A stretch of DNA of 64,000 nucleotides, from contig DLST01000002.1 of the NCBI GenBank assembly GCA_002500745.1, forward strand, positions 1-64,000, read 5' to 3'. Positions 54,699 to 63,200 of the stretch are shown piece by piece (positions within the stretch are counted from its first letter, which is position 1; each line of letters starts with the position of its first letter). Under the pieces are notes generated by a model. The model was not told the DNA's origin, did no database searches, and saw nothing but the letters and a program-made list of their open reading frames with translations. The position numbers and the translations under genes are program-made. Source of the stretch: Sphingobacterium sp. UBA7855. Its GTDB lineage: Bacteria > Bacteroidota > Bacteroidia > Sphingobacteriales > Sphingobacteriaceae.

Positions 54699-55793
54699 TT
54701 ATCCTGCAGACATGGCTAAGGTAAGTTTGGCGTTAAATGTGAGACCGGTAGTGGTCAGCGCCTTTACAGTGATCTGATAACTCCCCGCTTTTAAATTGTC
54801 GCTTTTTTTCACGGTAACAGCACCTGTTTGGGCATTGACGCTAAACAGCTTTTCGCTATCGTCAAAGGCAACGCCATCTTTCTGTATCGAAACCAGTTCA
54901 AACGTCGATTTATAGTTTTCGGGATACAATGTGGGGGCTGCAGAGACATAGCCATTGGACAGACCGATGTGGATCAGGCTAAAATCGATGGTCAGGTTGA
55001 GGTCGGGATAATACTGGCCGAACAAAAATTTAATTTGTGGAATAAGAATCACCCGAAAGGTTGTGGAGGCCACAACAAAGCCATCTTTCTGCAATTCGGG
55101 GCTGAGCTCGTACGCCTTTTCAGCTTTCTTGGCCGGATCGCCTGCATTTTTTGATAATGTGACCTGCGTACCCGTTATCGAAGCGATATTGTCCTGCCCG
55201 CCGGCAGAAGACAGCTGAAAACTGGCACCTGTTGTTGGGATGCCTTGGGGATCGATTTCAAAAGCAGCAGATTCGTCGCCGTACAGCACATAGGCGTTGG
55301 GTAATTCGCTGCCAGTTTTTAGTCCTTTGATCGCAAGGGTTCCCGCCGTTATCTTCAATGAAAAGTCTTCTTTGGCCACCACGGTTCCATTGGACGCTTT
55401 GGCGATTACAGTGACTTTGTACGCGTCGGGCATGCGTGCGCTACCCGATTGAGCACCATTGGGATAGAGTAGGGCACTGTTGACCTGTATGCTGCCCTTT
55501 TCGCTATTATACTGAATAGCCTGCTGCATTTTTTCACGCAGCTTGCCGCCGTTGCCCAGATTAACTTCTGCTGTTTGTGAAAAGTCAAAGCTGAGGTCTA
55601 TCCCTGCAGTGAAAGAAGGGGCATTCGGTACGTTAATCTCCTGAGTTTCGCCGTAGCGAAGGCTCACCGCCGCAGGTAACGAAAGCGAGATGTCGGCGGG
55701 AGTGGATGCGGTTTCTTTTTTACAGGATGATGCCGTTCCGAGTAGCAGCATCAGCGCTGCTGCCAGCGCGAGTTTTGTGTTGATGTATTTCAT
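54699..55793 (-). CDS. lipoprotein with beta-sandwich repeats, divergent from TonB receptor
   Basis: A 364-residue lipoprotein: MKYINTKLALAAALMLLLGT, then a SSC lipobox followed by KKE. The mature part is beta-rich, with Ig/cadherin-like segments near the end (LFSVNAQTGAVTVKKSDNLK, AGSYQITVKALTTTG). The start at 55793 begins the signal peptide; ten extra codons upstream are unlikely. It is divergent from a TonB receptor and shares its control region, so the two may be surface partners in uptake. Confidence 0.7.
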   Translation of the reverse strand: MKYINTKLALAAALMLLLGTASSCKKETASTPADISLSLPAAVSLRYGETQEINVPNAPSFTAGIDLSFDFSQTAEVNLGNGGKLREKMQQAIQYNSEKGSIQVNSALLYPNGAQSGSARMPDAYKVTVIAKASNGTVVAKEDFSLKITAGTLAIKGLKTGSELPNAYVLYGDESAAFEIDPQGIPTTGASFQLSSAGGQDNIASITGTQVTLSKNAGDPAKKAEKAYELSPELQKDGFVVASTTFRVILIPQIKFLFGQYYPDLNLTIDFSLIHIGLSNGYVSAAPTLYPENYKSTFELVSIQKDGVAFDDSEKLFSVNAQTGAVTVKKSDNLKAGSYQITVKALTTTGLTFNAKLTLAMSAG

Positions 55794-55834
55794 GTGGTAA
55801 AAAATTTTGACGAAGGTAATCATTGTAAATTATT

Positions 55835-55853
55835 AATGCAACATTATTGCATT
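55835..55853. promoter_or_regulatory. 19-bp palindromic operator between lipoprotein and TonB receptor
   Basis: AATGCAA, five bases, TTGCATT: a perfect inverted repeat of the kind bound by Fur-family repressors such as Zur. It overlaps a possible -33 (TTGC) whose -7, TATTTTTG, is at 55869-55876 ahead of the TonB receptor gene. Confidence 0.5.
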
Positions 55854-55902
55854 TGATGTTTTCTTTTTTATTTTTGCAGCGCAAACAGGAACAGGTTACA
55901 TC

Positions 55903-58329
55903 ATGTCACACCATCAGAGACAACTTTTTTTAGCAGCGCTGGGGCTATTGGCTACCGCAAATACGGCGCAGGCGCAGCGCAGACCCGCAGTGGACACCTT
56001 ACGGAACATTACGCTCCCCACCGTCGAAGCCATCGGCATAGTGTCGGGACATGGGCGAAAGACGAGGCTAGACCGCAGTCAGCTGGAGCGTGTGCAGACG
56101 CAAACGCTCGGCGAAAAATTGAGCCATATATCGGGGGTTCAAAATGCTTCTTTTGGTCCCAATTCGGGTGTGCCCATGATTCGTAGCCTCAGTGGAAGTC
56201 GGGTCAGTGTGCTTTCCAACGGGTTATCCATCAATGATCTTTCGGGAATCAGCCCAAACCTCAATCCAAATTTCGATATGGACAACCTACGCGAAATAGC
56301 GGTCTACAAGGGGGCCACGAGCGTGCTCTATGGCGGAAAAGCAATTGGCGGTGCAGTTAATGTCAAAGATAATACAATTCCGGCTATGCGGGTGCAAGGC
56401 GGAATTTCTGCTCAGGCCAAGGCCGAGTTGGGCACCAATAGCGGCAATAGCCAGTCGCTTGCTTTTGATACTAATGTTGGAAAATATGGGGTAGTCCATA
56501 TCGGCGCCATGAGGCTCACGCACGGCAACCTCAAGATCCCGGGCAATACCAAGGCCCCGATAGCTTACAATCCGAAGATCGATCATTTGACGGCCGATAT
56601 GGCGCAGGTCCATGTCGACCGCGAAACAATCCGCAACCTGACGCTGTATCCCTATCTGAGCCAGTTTGTGATCGATAATCTAAACGACCCCAGGTGGGGC
56701 TTGTCGGAGGCAGACCTGTATACCTTTGAAGATTATTCTTTTATCAACGGCGAAAAGGTGCCCAATCCCCGAAATAACAAATATATCGCTGGGCAGGATC
56801 CCAATACGCCCCTGTATACGGAGGTCGTGCATGGCATTACCGATTACGCTCCTGTCCAGCGTGGTGTGATGCCCAATAGCCATGCCGCCAAACAGGCGGT
56901 CAACGCCGGCGCCAGTTACATCAGGGACAACTTTCAGGTAGGCCTCGGACTTTATTCCCTCGAGAGTTATTACGGTATCCCGGGATTTGCACAGCGCAAT
57001 AAGCCGGTGCATAGCCATACCCCCACAACATGGACGCCGATCTATGAACCGATAAACACGCGCAGCTATTCCTATGCCTGGCAGTTGGAATCGGCTTATC
57101 AACCCACAACACGGCTCATCCCCGAGGTCAAATTGCAGTATAGAGGTGAGTCGTCCGATGATCGGGAGCTTCTGGGCAGGTATCGGGTCAATAAATTTGC
57201 CAGTGCCCGTCATGCGGTTCGATCGGAAATAACCCAACAGTATAGCCGTTTTTGGTCTGCGGTGAGTGGAGTAGATTTTTCCATTGCGGCTATAGAAGGG
57301 CAAGGGGAGCGGCGTTATATACCCAACAATTTAAGTCGGGAAGGCGGGATCTTTACCCTGCAGACCATAGATTTCAAACCAATGGCTGTTCATGTAGGCT
57401 ATCGGCACGATTGGCTAGCCCGGCGTACCCTGTCCGATCCAACTTACCAGCGGAGCAGGGGCTTGGCCGGAGGGAACCTTTCCAACAGGGATTTTGAGTT
57501 AAACCATTTTTCGGGTGATATCAGCTATTCCATTGCCGACATGGGCTATGTACAGGCAACCTATACACATGCCGAACGTGCACCAGGGGTAAATGAACTG
57601 TATGCCGGTAATGACCATTTTGCAATCTTAGTGGAAGAAAATGGAGACGATCGTCTCGCCAAAGAGAGCGCCAATGCTTACGAGCTGTCCGGTGGTATAC
57701 ACTATGGCGGATTAAAACTCTCGGCAACGCATTACCGCAGTTTTTTTACCAACTATCTCTATCTGGCGCATACTGGCCTTTCGCGGTCTGGAGGCTTTTT
57801 AGTGAAGGAATGGCGGGCATCAGACACCGAGATTAGGGGCTGGGAGCTTATGGGGAGCTATACTTATGCATGGACGACAGAAGGCCATGTGGAATTCAAT
57901 GCGTTCGCTGATCTGGTCAAAAATAGAAACACCTCGGACGATAGCATGCGCAAGTGGGCGGAAGGAGATTTTATGCCCAACCTTCCCACCAGCAGGTATG
58001 GATGGGCGGTGGCATTTTGCTATAAGAAGTTTGCCGGCAACGCCAATTTTGACCGGTATCTGAAACAGCGTTATTTAGGTAAAAATATCAATATTGAACC
58101 ACCTATGCCAGCCTATTCCTTGCTATCTGGTCAATTAGGTTACAAGGTGAATCTAAAAAAATATGAATTTGTCTATTTTATTTCCGGAAATAATCTATTG
58201 AATATGGAAGCACGTCCGCAAAATTCCATACTCAAGTATCTTGCACCCCTGCCGGGACGTAATATTTCCATCGGCGTGAAGCTTAATACGCCCTATCCCG
58301 CATCATCCGCCGGAGCAGCTCCATACTGA
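55903..58329 (+). CDS. TonB-dependent outer membrane receptor
   Basis: An 808-residue receptor with a signal peptide (ending ANTAQA), a plug domain (LGEKLSHISGVQNASFGPNS, then REIAVYKGATSVLYGGKAIG) and a 22-strand-type barrel ending in ISIGVKLN. It has no carboxypeptidase-like extension, so it is a classical metal or cofactor receptor rather than SusC. The layout and the palindromic operator upstream suggest metal uptake, perhaps zinc like ZnuD, but the ligand is not proven. Its end overlaps the convergent Crp gene by 47 bp. Confidence 0.9.
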   Translation: MSHHQRQLFLAALGLLATANTAQAQRRPAVDTLRNITLPTVEAIGIVSGHGRKTRLDRSQLERVQTQTLGEKLSHISGVQNASFGPNSGVPMIRSLSGSRVSVLSNGLSINDLSGISPNLNPNFDMDNLREIAVYKGATSVLYGGKAIGGAVNVKDNTIPAMRVQGGISAQAKAELGTNSGNSQSLAFDTNVGKYGVVHIGAMRLTHGNLKIPGNTKAPIAYNPKIDHLTADMAQVHVDRETIRNLTLYPYLSQFVIDNLNDPRWGLSEADLYTFEDYSFINGEKVPNPRNNKYIAGQDPNTPLYTEVVHGITDYAPVQRGVMPNSHAAKQAVNAGASYIRDNFQVGLGLYSLESYYGIPGFAQRNKPVHSHTPTTWTPIYEPINTRSYSYAWQLESAYQPTTRLIPEVKLQYRGESSDDRELLGRYRVNKFASARHAVRSEITQQYSRFWSAVSGVDFSIAAIEGQGERRYIPNNLSREGGIFTLQTIDFKPMAVHVGYRHDWLARRTLSDPTYQRSRGLAGGNLSNRDFELNHFSGDISYSIADMGYVQATYTHAERAPGVNELYAGNDHFAILVEENGDDRLAKESANAYELSGGIHYGGLKLSATHYRSFFTNYLYLAHTGLSRSGGFLVKEWRASDTEIRGWELMGSYTYAWTTEGHVEFNAFADLVKNRNTSDDSMRKWAEGDFMPNLPTSRYGWAVAFCYKKFAGNANFDRYLKQRYLGKNINIEPPMPAYSLLSGQLGYKVNLKKYEFVYFISGNNLLNMEARPQNSILKYLAPLPGRNISIGVKLNTPYPASSAGAAPY

Positions 58330-58828
58330 TGCCCATAAATTGAGCGAGCTCCTTCTGCGTAATGTGGGCGAGGAGGTTCGGATAATGATCAAAAACAAAA
58401 TCATATTTGTCCTGATTATGCAGCGACAGCAGTTTGTGCCGATAGTCAAGATAGCGCAGCTGCCGATCCTTGAGGTGGGCGTACAGGTAAAAAACTTTTG
58501 GGTTGTAGGCATTGATCTCTTCCAGTTGACGGAATGAGGTGCGGAACGTCTGGCAATCGCTCAGCGCGACAAAGCGATAATTGTGCTTTTGATTGGGGAT
58601 CATCAGCGATTCGCCGGCAAGGGCATAGCGTACCGGACAGGTCTTTTCATATTTGCCAAAAATTCCCTCGGTAATCAGGTACAGATCGCCCCAGTCGTTT
58701 ATAAGATGCTCACCCTTAACGAATTTTTCCGCTTCCAAGAGTGAGGATAGCTCAGGGATATCATCCTGCCAATGGGGAAGGATATCCTTAAAAAAAGGGT
58801 CGAGCTGCGCATGTTTACTTCTCCTCAT
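58283..58828 (-). CDS. Crp/Fnr family regulator
   Basis: A 181-residue protein with a cyclic-nucleotide-binding-like beta roll (GEHLINDWGDLYLITEGIFG region) and a C-terminal HTH-type end: LAHITQKELAQFMGISMELL, RRMMRD. Ligand-phosphate residues of true CRP are not conserved, as is usual in Bacteroidota homologues. It converges on the TonB receptor gene and overlaps its 3' end. Confidence 0.8.
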   Translation of the reverse strand: MRRSKHAQLDPFFKDILPHWQDDIPELSSLLEAEKFVKGEHLINDWGDLYLITEGIFGKYEKTCPVRYALAGESLMIPNQKHNYRFVALSDCQTFRTSFRQLEEINAYNPKVFYLYAHLKDRQLRYLDYRHKLLSLHNQDKYDFVFDHYPNLLAHITQKELAQFMGISMELLRRMMRDRAY

Positions 58829-59463
58829 ATGTAAGCGTTTTTTTCTTTTGCCTGTCTAACATGGATCAGCAATTTATTAAACTTATAATCAGATCGCAAT
58901 TTTTGGGAAATAAAGGTATTCAATAGGGTTAAATAGACTATATACAGGGATGAATAGGAAGCGTGTGCCTGAACTATTGCACGATAAATCTATTCGTCCC
59001 TAGAAATTACTTTATTTCCCATTACTTCTATAGATAAAATGTAATGCACATATTTGTAGCGTTGACCCGCGGTGGTCCAAAGAAATGCCGAGCAGATAGG
59101 AACTAAAATAAGTTAAATGATAAATTTTTCGCCGCTAAAGAAAAGCTGATAATGCTATGCGGAAGGTGGGCTTAAATGACCAAATAAGAAATTTAAAATT
59201 TATTGTTAATCAGGTTGTTATCGCATAATTAAGCTGGCCATCCACGGTAGAATCGTGAGGGTTGAAATTCTGGTTAATAATAGGGGTAAAAAATTGTTTA
59301 ATAATTATAATTTGATTTGTTTATGTTTAATTATTATCTTGGCTTAAAATAGCAGTTATATGATGATCCTAGCAACAGTTCAAATACAAGTAAAGACAAC
59401 GAATGGAAGTGACCGACCGTTCACGCTATTTTAATGTTAAACTAACTTTTATAAACGAAGGTA
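58829..59463. other. intergenic region with inverted repeat and promoter
   Basis: An 11-bp inverted repeat GGGATGAATAG / CTATTCGTCCC (58947-58957 and 58990-59000, one G-U) encloses a smaller GTGC/GCAC hairpin and may be a small RNA or attenuator. A promoter-like pair, TTTG at 59311 and TATCTTGG at 59335-59342, would give the response regulator a leader of about 110 bases. No coding frame is convincing. Confidence 0.45.
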
Positions 59464-60177
59464 ATGGCAAAATACGATGTAATGATTATTGACGACGATC
59501 CCTACGATATCCGTATCGCAGAAAGCGCATTGCGGCAAATCAAGGAGGTAGGTGATGTGCGGTGTTTTACAAAACCGATTGATGGTTTCAACAGCATCAT
59601 GGATAATCCCCCGGATGTATTGCTTTTGGATGTGGAGATGCCCGAGATGTCGGGGATGGATCTGTACCAGACACTGCCGATGGCAAAAAGGCCCCCCGTT
59701 ATTCTATGTACCAATTCGCAGCAGTATGCTTACGAGGCCATTAAAATCGCCGTGGCCGACTACCTCATCAAACCGGTGAGGTTTCCCGAACTCTTTGTGG
59801 CTTTCGAGCGCGCGCTCCATCAGAAAAATGTACACATCAACATGCATGTCCAGAGCGAGCCTATCGGTAAGTGGTTTATCTTCAAAAAGATGTATCGATT
59901 TGTGCTCTTCATTGACATCCTGGCGGTATCGTCCAGTAAAAATTATGCAACCTTTCACCTGCGGCAGGCAGAAGACGATTTTAACTACCGCATCACCATG
60001 GACGAGGTAGAAGCGATGCTGTCCAAAAGTACTTTTGTGCGCGTACACCGCGGTTTTATTGTGAATGTCAACTTTGCCAGAAAAGTCGTCAATCGTAAGA
60101 TTTTATTTCCTGATCGTACCGATCTCGATATTAGCGTCAGTACGATGGGGCTGATAAGATTACGCCAATACGCCTGA
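59464..60177 (+). CDS. LytTR family response regulator
   Basis: A 237-residue response regulator. The receiver has MIIDDDP (D10, D11), the phosphoacceptor in LLLDVEMPEMSG (D56), T83 and K103. The C-terminal LytTR DNA-binding domain contains ILAVSSSKNYATFHL and STFVRVHRGFIVN. No histidine kinase is encoded nearby, so its partner lies elsewhere. A small HTH gene follows within 50 bp and is likely in the same operon. Confidence 0.92.
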   Translation: MAKYDVMIIDDDPYDIRIAESALRQIKEVGDVRCFTKPIDGFNSIMDNPPDVLLLDVEMPEMSGMDLYQTLPMAKRPPVILCTNSQQYAYEAIKIAVADYLIKPVRFPELFVAFERALHQKNVHINMHVQSEPIGKWFIFKKMYRFVLFIDILAVSSSKNYATFHLRQAEDDFNYRITMDEVEAMLSKSTFVRVHRGFIVNVNFARKVVNRKILFPDRTDLDISVSTMGLIRLRQYA

Positions 60178-60223
60178 TGGGGGTATGGGTTATACACTTT
60201 TTATAAACCATAAATTAATAACA

Positions 60224-60538
60224 ATGTCCAAAAAACAATACCTCAGGGGCTTACTATTAAGTCCGGGGCAAGCCTATGCCCAAAAATTAATCTTGCTGGA
60301 ACTTATGGCCGTCAAACGTCAGCTTGCGGCATACCTCGAACTGCGCGAGCAGCTGGAACAGGAAAATATGCTGCTGCGGGATGCCGAATACGTCAAATCG
60401 CATGTCGGTATCTCTACCGAAACGCTCTATCGGCTGCAGCGCGATGGACATATCTGTATCGCCAAGCGCGTGCACAACAAACGCTACTACCGCGATGTGG
60501 ATGTGGAGCGGCTGCGCAAACACTACCGCGGCCTGTAG
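60224..60538 (+). CDS. small HTH DNA-binding protein
   Basis: A 104-residue protein. A helical, probably dimerising N-terminal half (LELMAVKRQLAAYLELREQL) precedes a MerR/excisionase-like winged HTH (AEYVKSHVGISTETLYRLQR, DGHICIAKR, KRYYRDVDVERLRK). Such proteins are common in Bacteroidota as helix-turn-helix domain proteins. It is downstream of the LytTR regulator and ends at a terminator. The ATG at 60224 is preferred to an upstream ATG. Confidence 0.75.
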   Translation: MSKKQYLRGLLLSPGQAYAQKLILLELMAVKRQLAAYLELREQLEQENMLLRDAEYVKSHVGISTETLYRLQRDGHICIAKRVHNKRYYRDVDVERLRKHYRGL

Positions 60539-60586
60539 TACGGTATTCCCTACATTTTTACCTATTGAAATGTGGTCATTTTGAGC

Positions 60587-60612
60587 GCCGCCCTGCCCGG
60601 GGCGGCATTTTT
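60587..60612 (+). terminator. rho-independent terminator
   Basis: GCCGCCC / GGGCGGC with a six-base loop, followed by ATTTTT; it closes the LytTR-HTH operon. Confidence 0.85.
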
Positions 60613-60819
60613 AGGCAATTGGCCACTTTCTCCCTACCTTTTCCCAACCAACTCCTGCCTTTACAGCAATTCTCCTCGTACTGGCATCGGGTTCCCCTCG
60701 TACTAAATTCGAGCAAGACCCGAGGCGGACCCTATAAAATTTCGATGAATGCTGGGAGTTGGTAGCGAGTGAATAGGTTAATAAGGAACCAATAGCTTAA
60801 TAAGGAATCAATAGGAGAA

Positions 60820-61605
60820 TTAGCTCCTTTTTAGCTTAAATTCTGTCGGTCTCATATTGGTGAGTTGCTGAAAATTGTTGCTAAATGCAGCGATATTGGA
60901 ATAGCCAATAGCATAGGCAATCTGCGTCATGTTCAGATCGGTATCTTTGATCAATTCCATGGCACGAATAATCCGCAGCATTTTTAAGTATTGAACAAAA
61001 GTAATGTGCAGCTTGGTCTGAAATAATCGGGTCAGGCTGCGCACACTCATGCCCGACCACTGCGCAATGGTATCGAGGCTCAGATCTTCATTCAACCGAT
61101 TTCTAATGTTTTCAGTGATGGCATTGAGCCGTTGATCATCTGTTGTCGGCAGCTGGATGGAGAATTTTTTAAGGCTTTCTTTCGATAATACGCCTTTAAG
61201 CGTGGTCAAAAACTCAAATTCCCATGAACCAACGCAATAATCACCCTGCCATTTTTCGCTAAACAAGAGCATCTCTGCCAGCAGCCTGCTTACGGGATAA
61301 ATACCCAGTTCATCATAAAAATCACTTGATTCTTGTGCAGGAAAGTAAATATTGATAATGTACAGATCCTGCGTATTAAACATCAAATTGTGCGGGTAGT
61401 GAGCTGGAATCCAGATGTAGTGATTGGAAGGAATATAAAAGTCCTTTTCGTCGGTCTGCAGATACGCAATACCCCCATACACCATCAGCAGCTGCGCCTT
61501 GTCGTGCTGGTGAGCAGGCAGGCGCTGTTCGGTCTGCTGTCGCACGACGAGAATGGAATCGGGCTGTTGATCCACACGATTGATTAATTGGCGAAGGCTA
61601 TCCAT
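60820..61605 (-). CDS. AraC family transcriptional regulator
   Basis: A 261-residue regulator with an N-terminal cupin (PSNHYIWIPAHYPHNLMF) and the double AraC HTH (SLDTIAQWSGMSVRSLTRLF, MTQIAYAIGYSNIAAFSNNF), ending RPTEFKLKR. It is divergent from the TolC/HlyD efflux operon, with 92 bp to the nearest possible start, and is the probable local regulator of it. Confidence 0.9.
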   Translation of the reverse strand: MDSLRQLINRVDQQPDSILVVRQQTEQRLPAHQHDKAQLLMVYGGIAYLQTDEKDFYIPSNHYIWIPAHYPHNLMFNTQDLYIINIYFPAQESSDFYDELGIYPVSRLLAEMLLFSEKWQGDYCVGSWEFEFLTTLKGVLSKESLKKFSIQLPTTDDQRLNAITENIRNRLNEDLSLDTIAQWSGMSVRSLTRLFQTKLHITFVQYLKMLRIIRAMELIKDTDLNMTQIAYAIGYSNIAAFSNNFQQLTNMRPTEFKLKRS

Positions 61606-61850
61606 GTGGCCAAATTTAGTAAATATTAGGCTAATTATATAAAAATAGGATCTGTGGTGTTGGATAATTTTGCGGTGTTAATCTTCATAAAATCAACATG
61701 CAACAAAAAATAATAAAACCGGATAAAAAAATCTTGCCGCATCCATCGGAAGAGACAGACAAAATGTATCGGTATTGGCTGGCTTGTGCCTATACCAGTC
61801 CGCTGATGCCCCTATGCGATCTAACGTTTGCTTTTGATGCATGCAACAAG

Positions 61851-63191
61851 ATGCTCAAGCGGTGGTTAAAAAAAAGGAAAGCATTGGCTATGCTATTGCT
61901 GTTGGTCGCGCCCGCTATTTGCGCGCAGCAGACAGAAAAAACCGAACCCTTAAGTTTGGAAGAAATGTGGACCGTGGCCGAGAAAAATAACCGGCAGCTC
62001 AAACTATCCGACCTTTATCTTCAGCAAAGTAAATTAGAAATATTGGAAGCCAAAGACCGCCTGCTGCCCGAACTATCGGTTGGTGCCGATGTAAAGCTCA
62101 ATTCCAAATTTCTGATCTATGATAATGGATTGTTCGCTGCGCCACAGGATGTGCCGGTAAAAGGCTACGGCTATGGCGTCGGCTACAACCTGAACGTCAA
62201 TCTGTACAATGGCGGGAAGGACAAAAGGAACATCGCCCTGAAAAAGGAAGAGACGACACGAAAACAGTATGAAGCAGAGCAGCAAAAGCATCGCGTAAAG
62301 TATGATGTCGCTGTCGCTTATTTCGATCTCTACAAGTTTTTGCATTTCCACGATTTTCTTGACGCAGAGATCGAAGCGGAGCAAAAGCAAATGCGGTTAA
62401 TAGAAAGTCTGCATACCAACGGTACTGTGCTAAAGAGTGATGTGCTGCGAACCTCGGTAAAATTGACCGAGTTGCAACTGAACCTTTCCGATGTGACAAA
62501 AAAGATTGAAATCGCCAAACAAAGGCTCAACATACTGATGGGGCGTGCAAACGACGCGGCACTGGCAATTAACTATACAGACAGTGCTGCAGTAGATGGT
62601 TTCGAAGATGATCGCTACACCGCGTATGTAGACCTGGCTTTAAACCAATCCCCGGCATACAAAATAGCCCATAGTGACATCAAATCGAGCGAACTGAACG
62701 TCAGGCAGATGAAAGCGATGGTATTGCCCCAAGTTTCGTTGTACGCTCACTATAATTACACCTATCCACAGATTTCCTTTTATCCGTATTCAAATGATCT
62801 GTGGGGATTTGGTCAGACTGGTATCAAAGTGCAGTACGCTATTGACAACCTGTTCAAGAGTAAACATACAATCGCGCATGCCCAGGTGCTCCGTAATGAG
62901 GCGCAGGAAAAAGCGAACCTTCAAAAAGATGAGATCTATCTGCAGGTAAAAGAAGCGTATTTACAGCGGCAGCAGGCTTTGGAGCGGGTCAAAACGGCCG
63001 AACAGAATATCCTTAAAACCAGGGAAACCGTCCGTGTGATCAGAAGCAGTTATTTAAATCAGGAATCATTGCTGACCGACCTGATGGAGGCTGAAAATGC
63101 GCTATTGGAAGCAAAATTTAACCGCACAACCGCACAGACAAACGTAAAATTAAGCCATATCAGACTATTGGCCATTGTAGGAATTCTTTAA
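61851..63191 (+). CDS. TolC family outer membrane efflux protein
   Basis: A 446-residue outer-membrane channel subunit. A signal peptide (RKALAMLLLLVAPAICAQ) precedes two OEP repeats rich in long helices (ENNRQLKLSDLYLQQSKLEI, LNVRQMKAMVLPQVSLYAHY). The frame is open from 61698, but the extra 51 residues are not signal-like, so the ATG at 61851 is preferred. It heads an operon with a HlyD-type adaptor nine bases downstream, and would form the exit duct of a tripartite drug exporter. Confidence 0.88.
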   Translation: MLKRWLKKRKALAMLLLLVAPAICAQQTEKTEPLSLEEMWTVAEKNNRQLKLSDLYLQQSKLEILEAKDRLLPELSVGADVKLNSKFLIYDNGLFAAPQDVPVKGYGYGVGYNLNVNLYNGGKDKRNIALKKEETTRKQYEAEQQKHRVKYDVAVAYFDLYKFLHFHDFLDAEIEAEQKQMRLIESLHTNGTVLKSDVLRTSVKLTELQLNLSDVTKKIEIAKQRLNILMGRANDAALAINYTDSAAVDGFEDDRYTAYVDLALNQSPAYKIAHSDIKSSELNVRQMKAMVLPQVSLYAHYNYTYPQISFYPYSNDLWGFGQTGIKVQYAIDNLFKSKHTIAHAQVLRNEAQEKANLQKDEIYLQVKEAYLQRQQALERVKTAEQNILKTRETVRVIRSSYLNQESLLTDLMEAENALLEAKFNRTTAQTNVKLSHIRLLAIVGIL

Positions 63192-63200
63192 TCAACTATC

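Noticed and set aside
59704..60048. Minus-strand frame opposite the LytTR regulator
   Set aside because: Antisense shadow of a clearly conserved response regulator.
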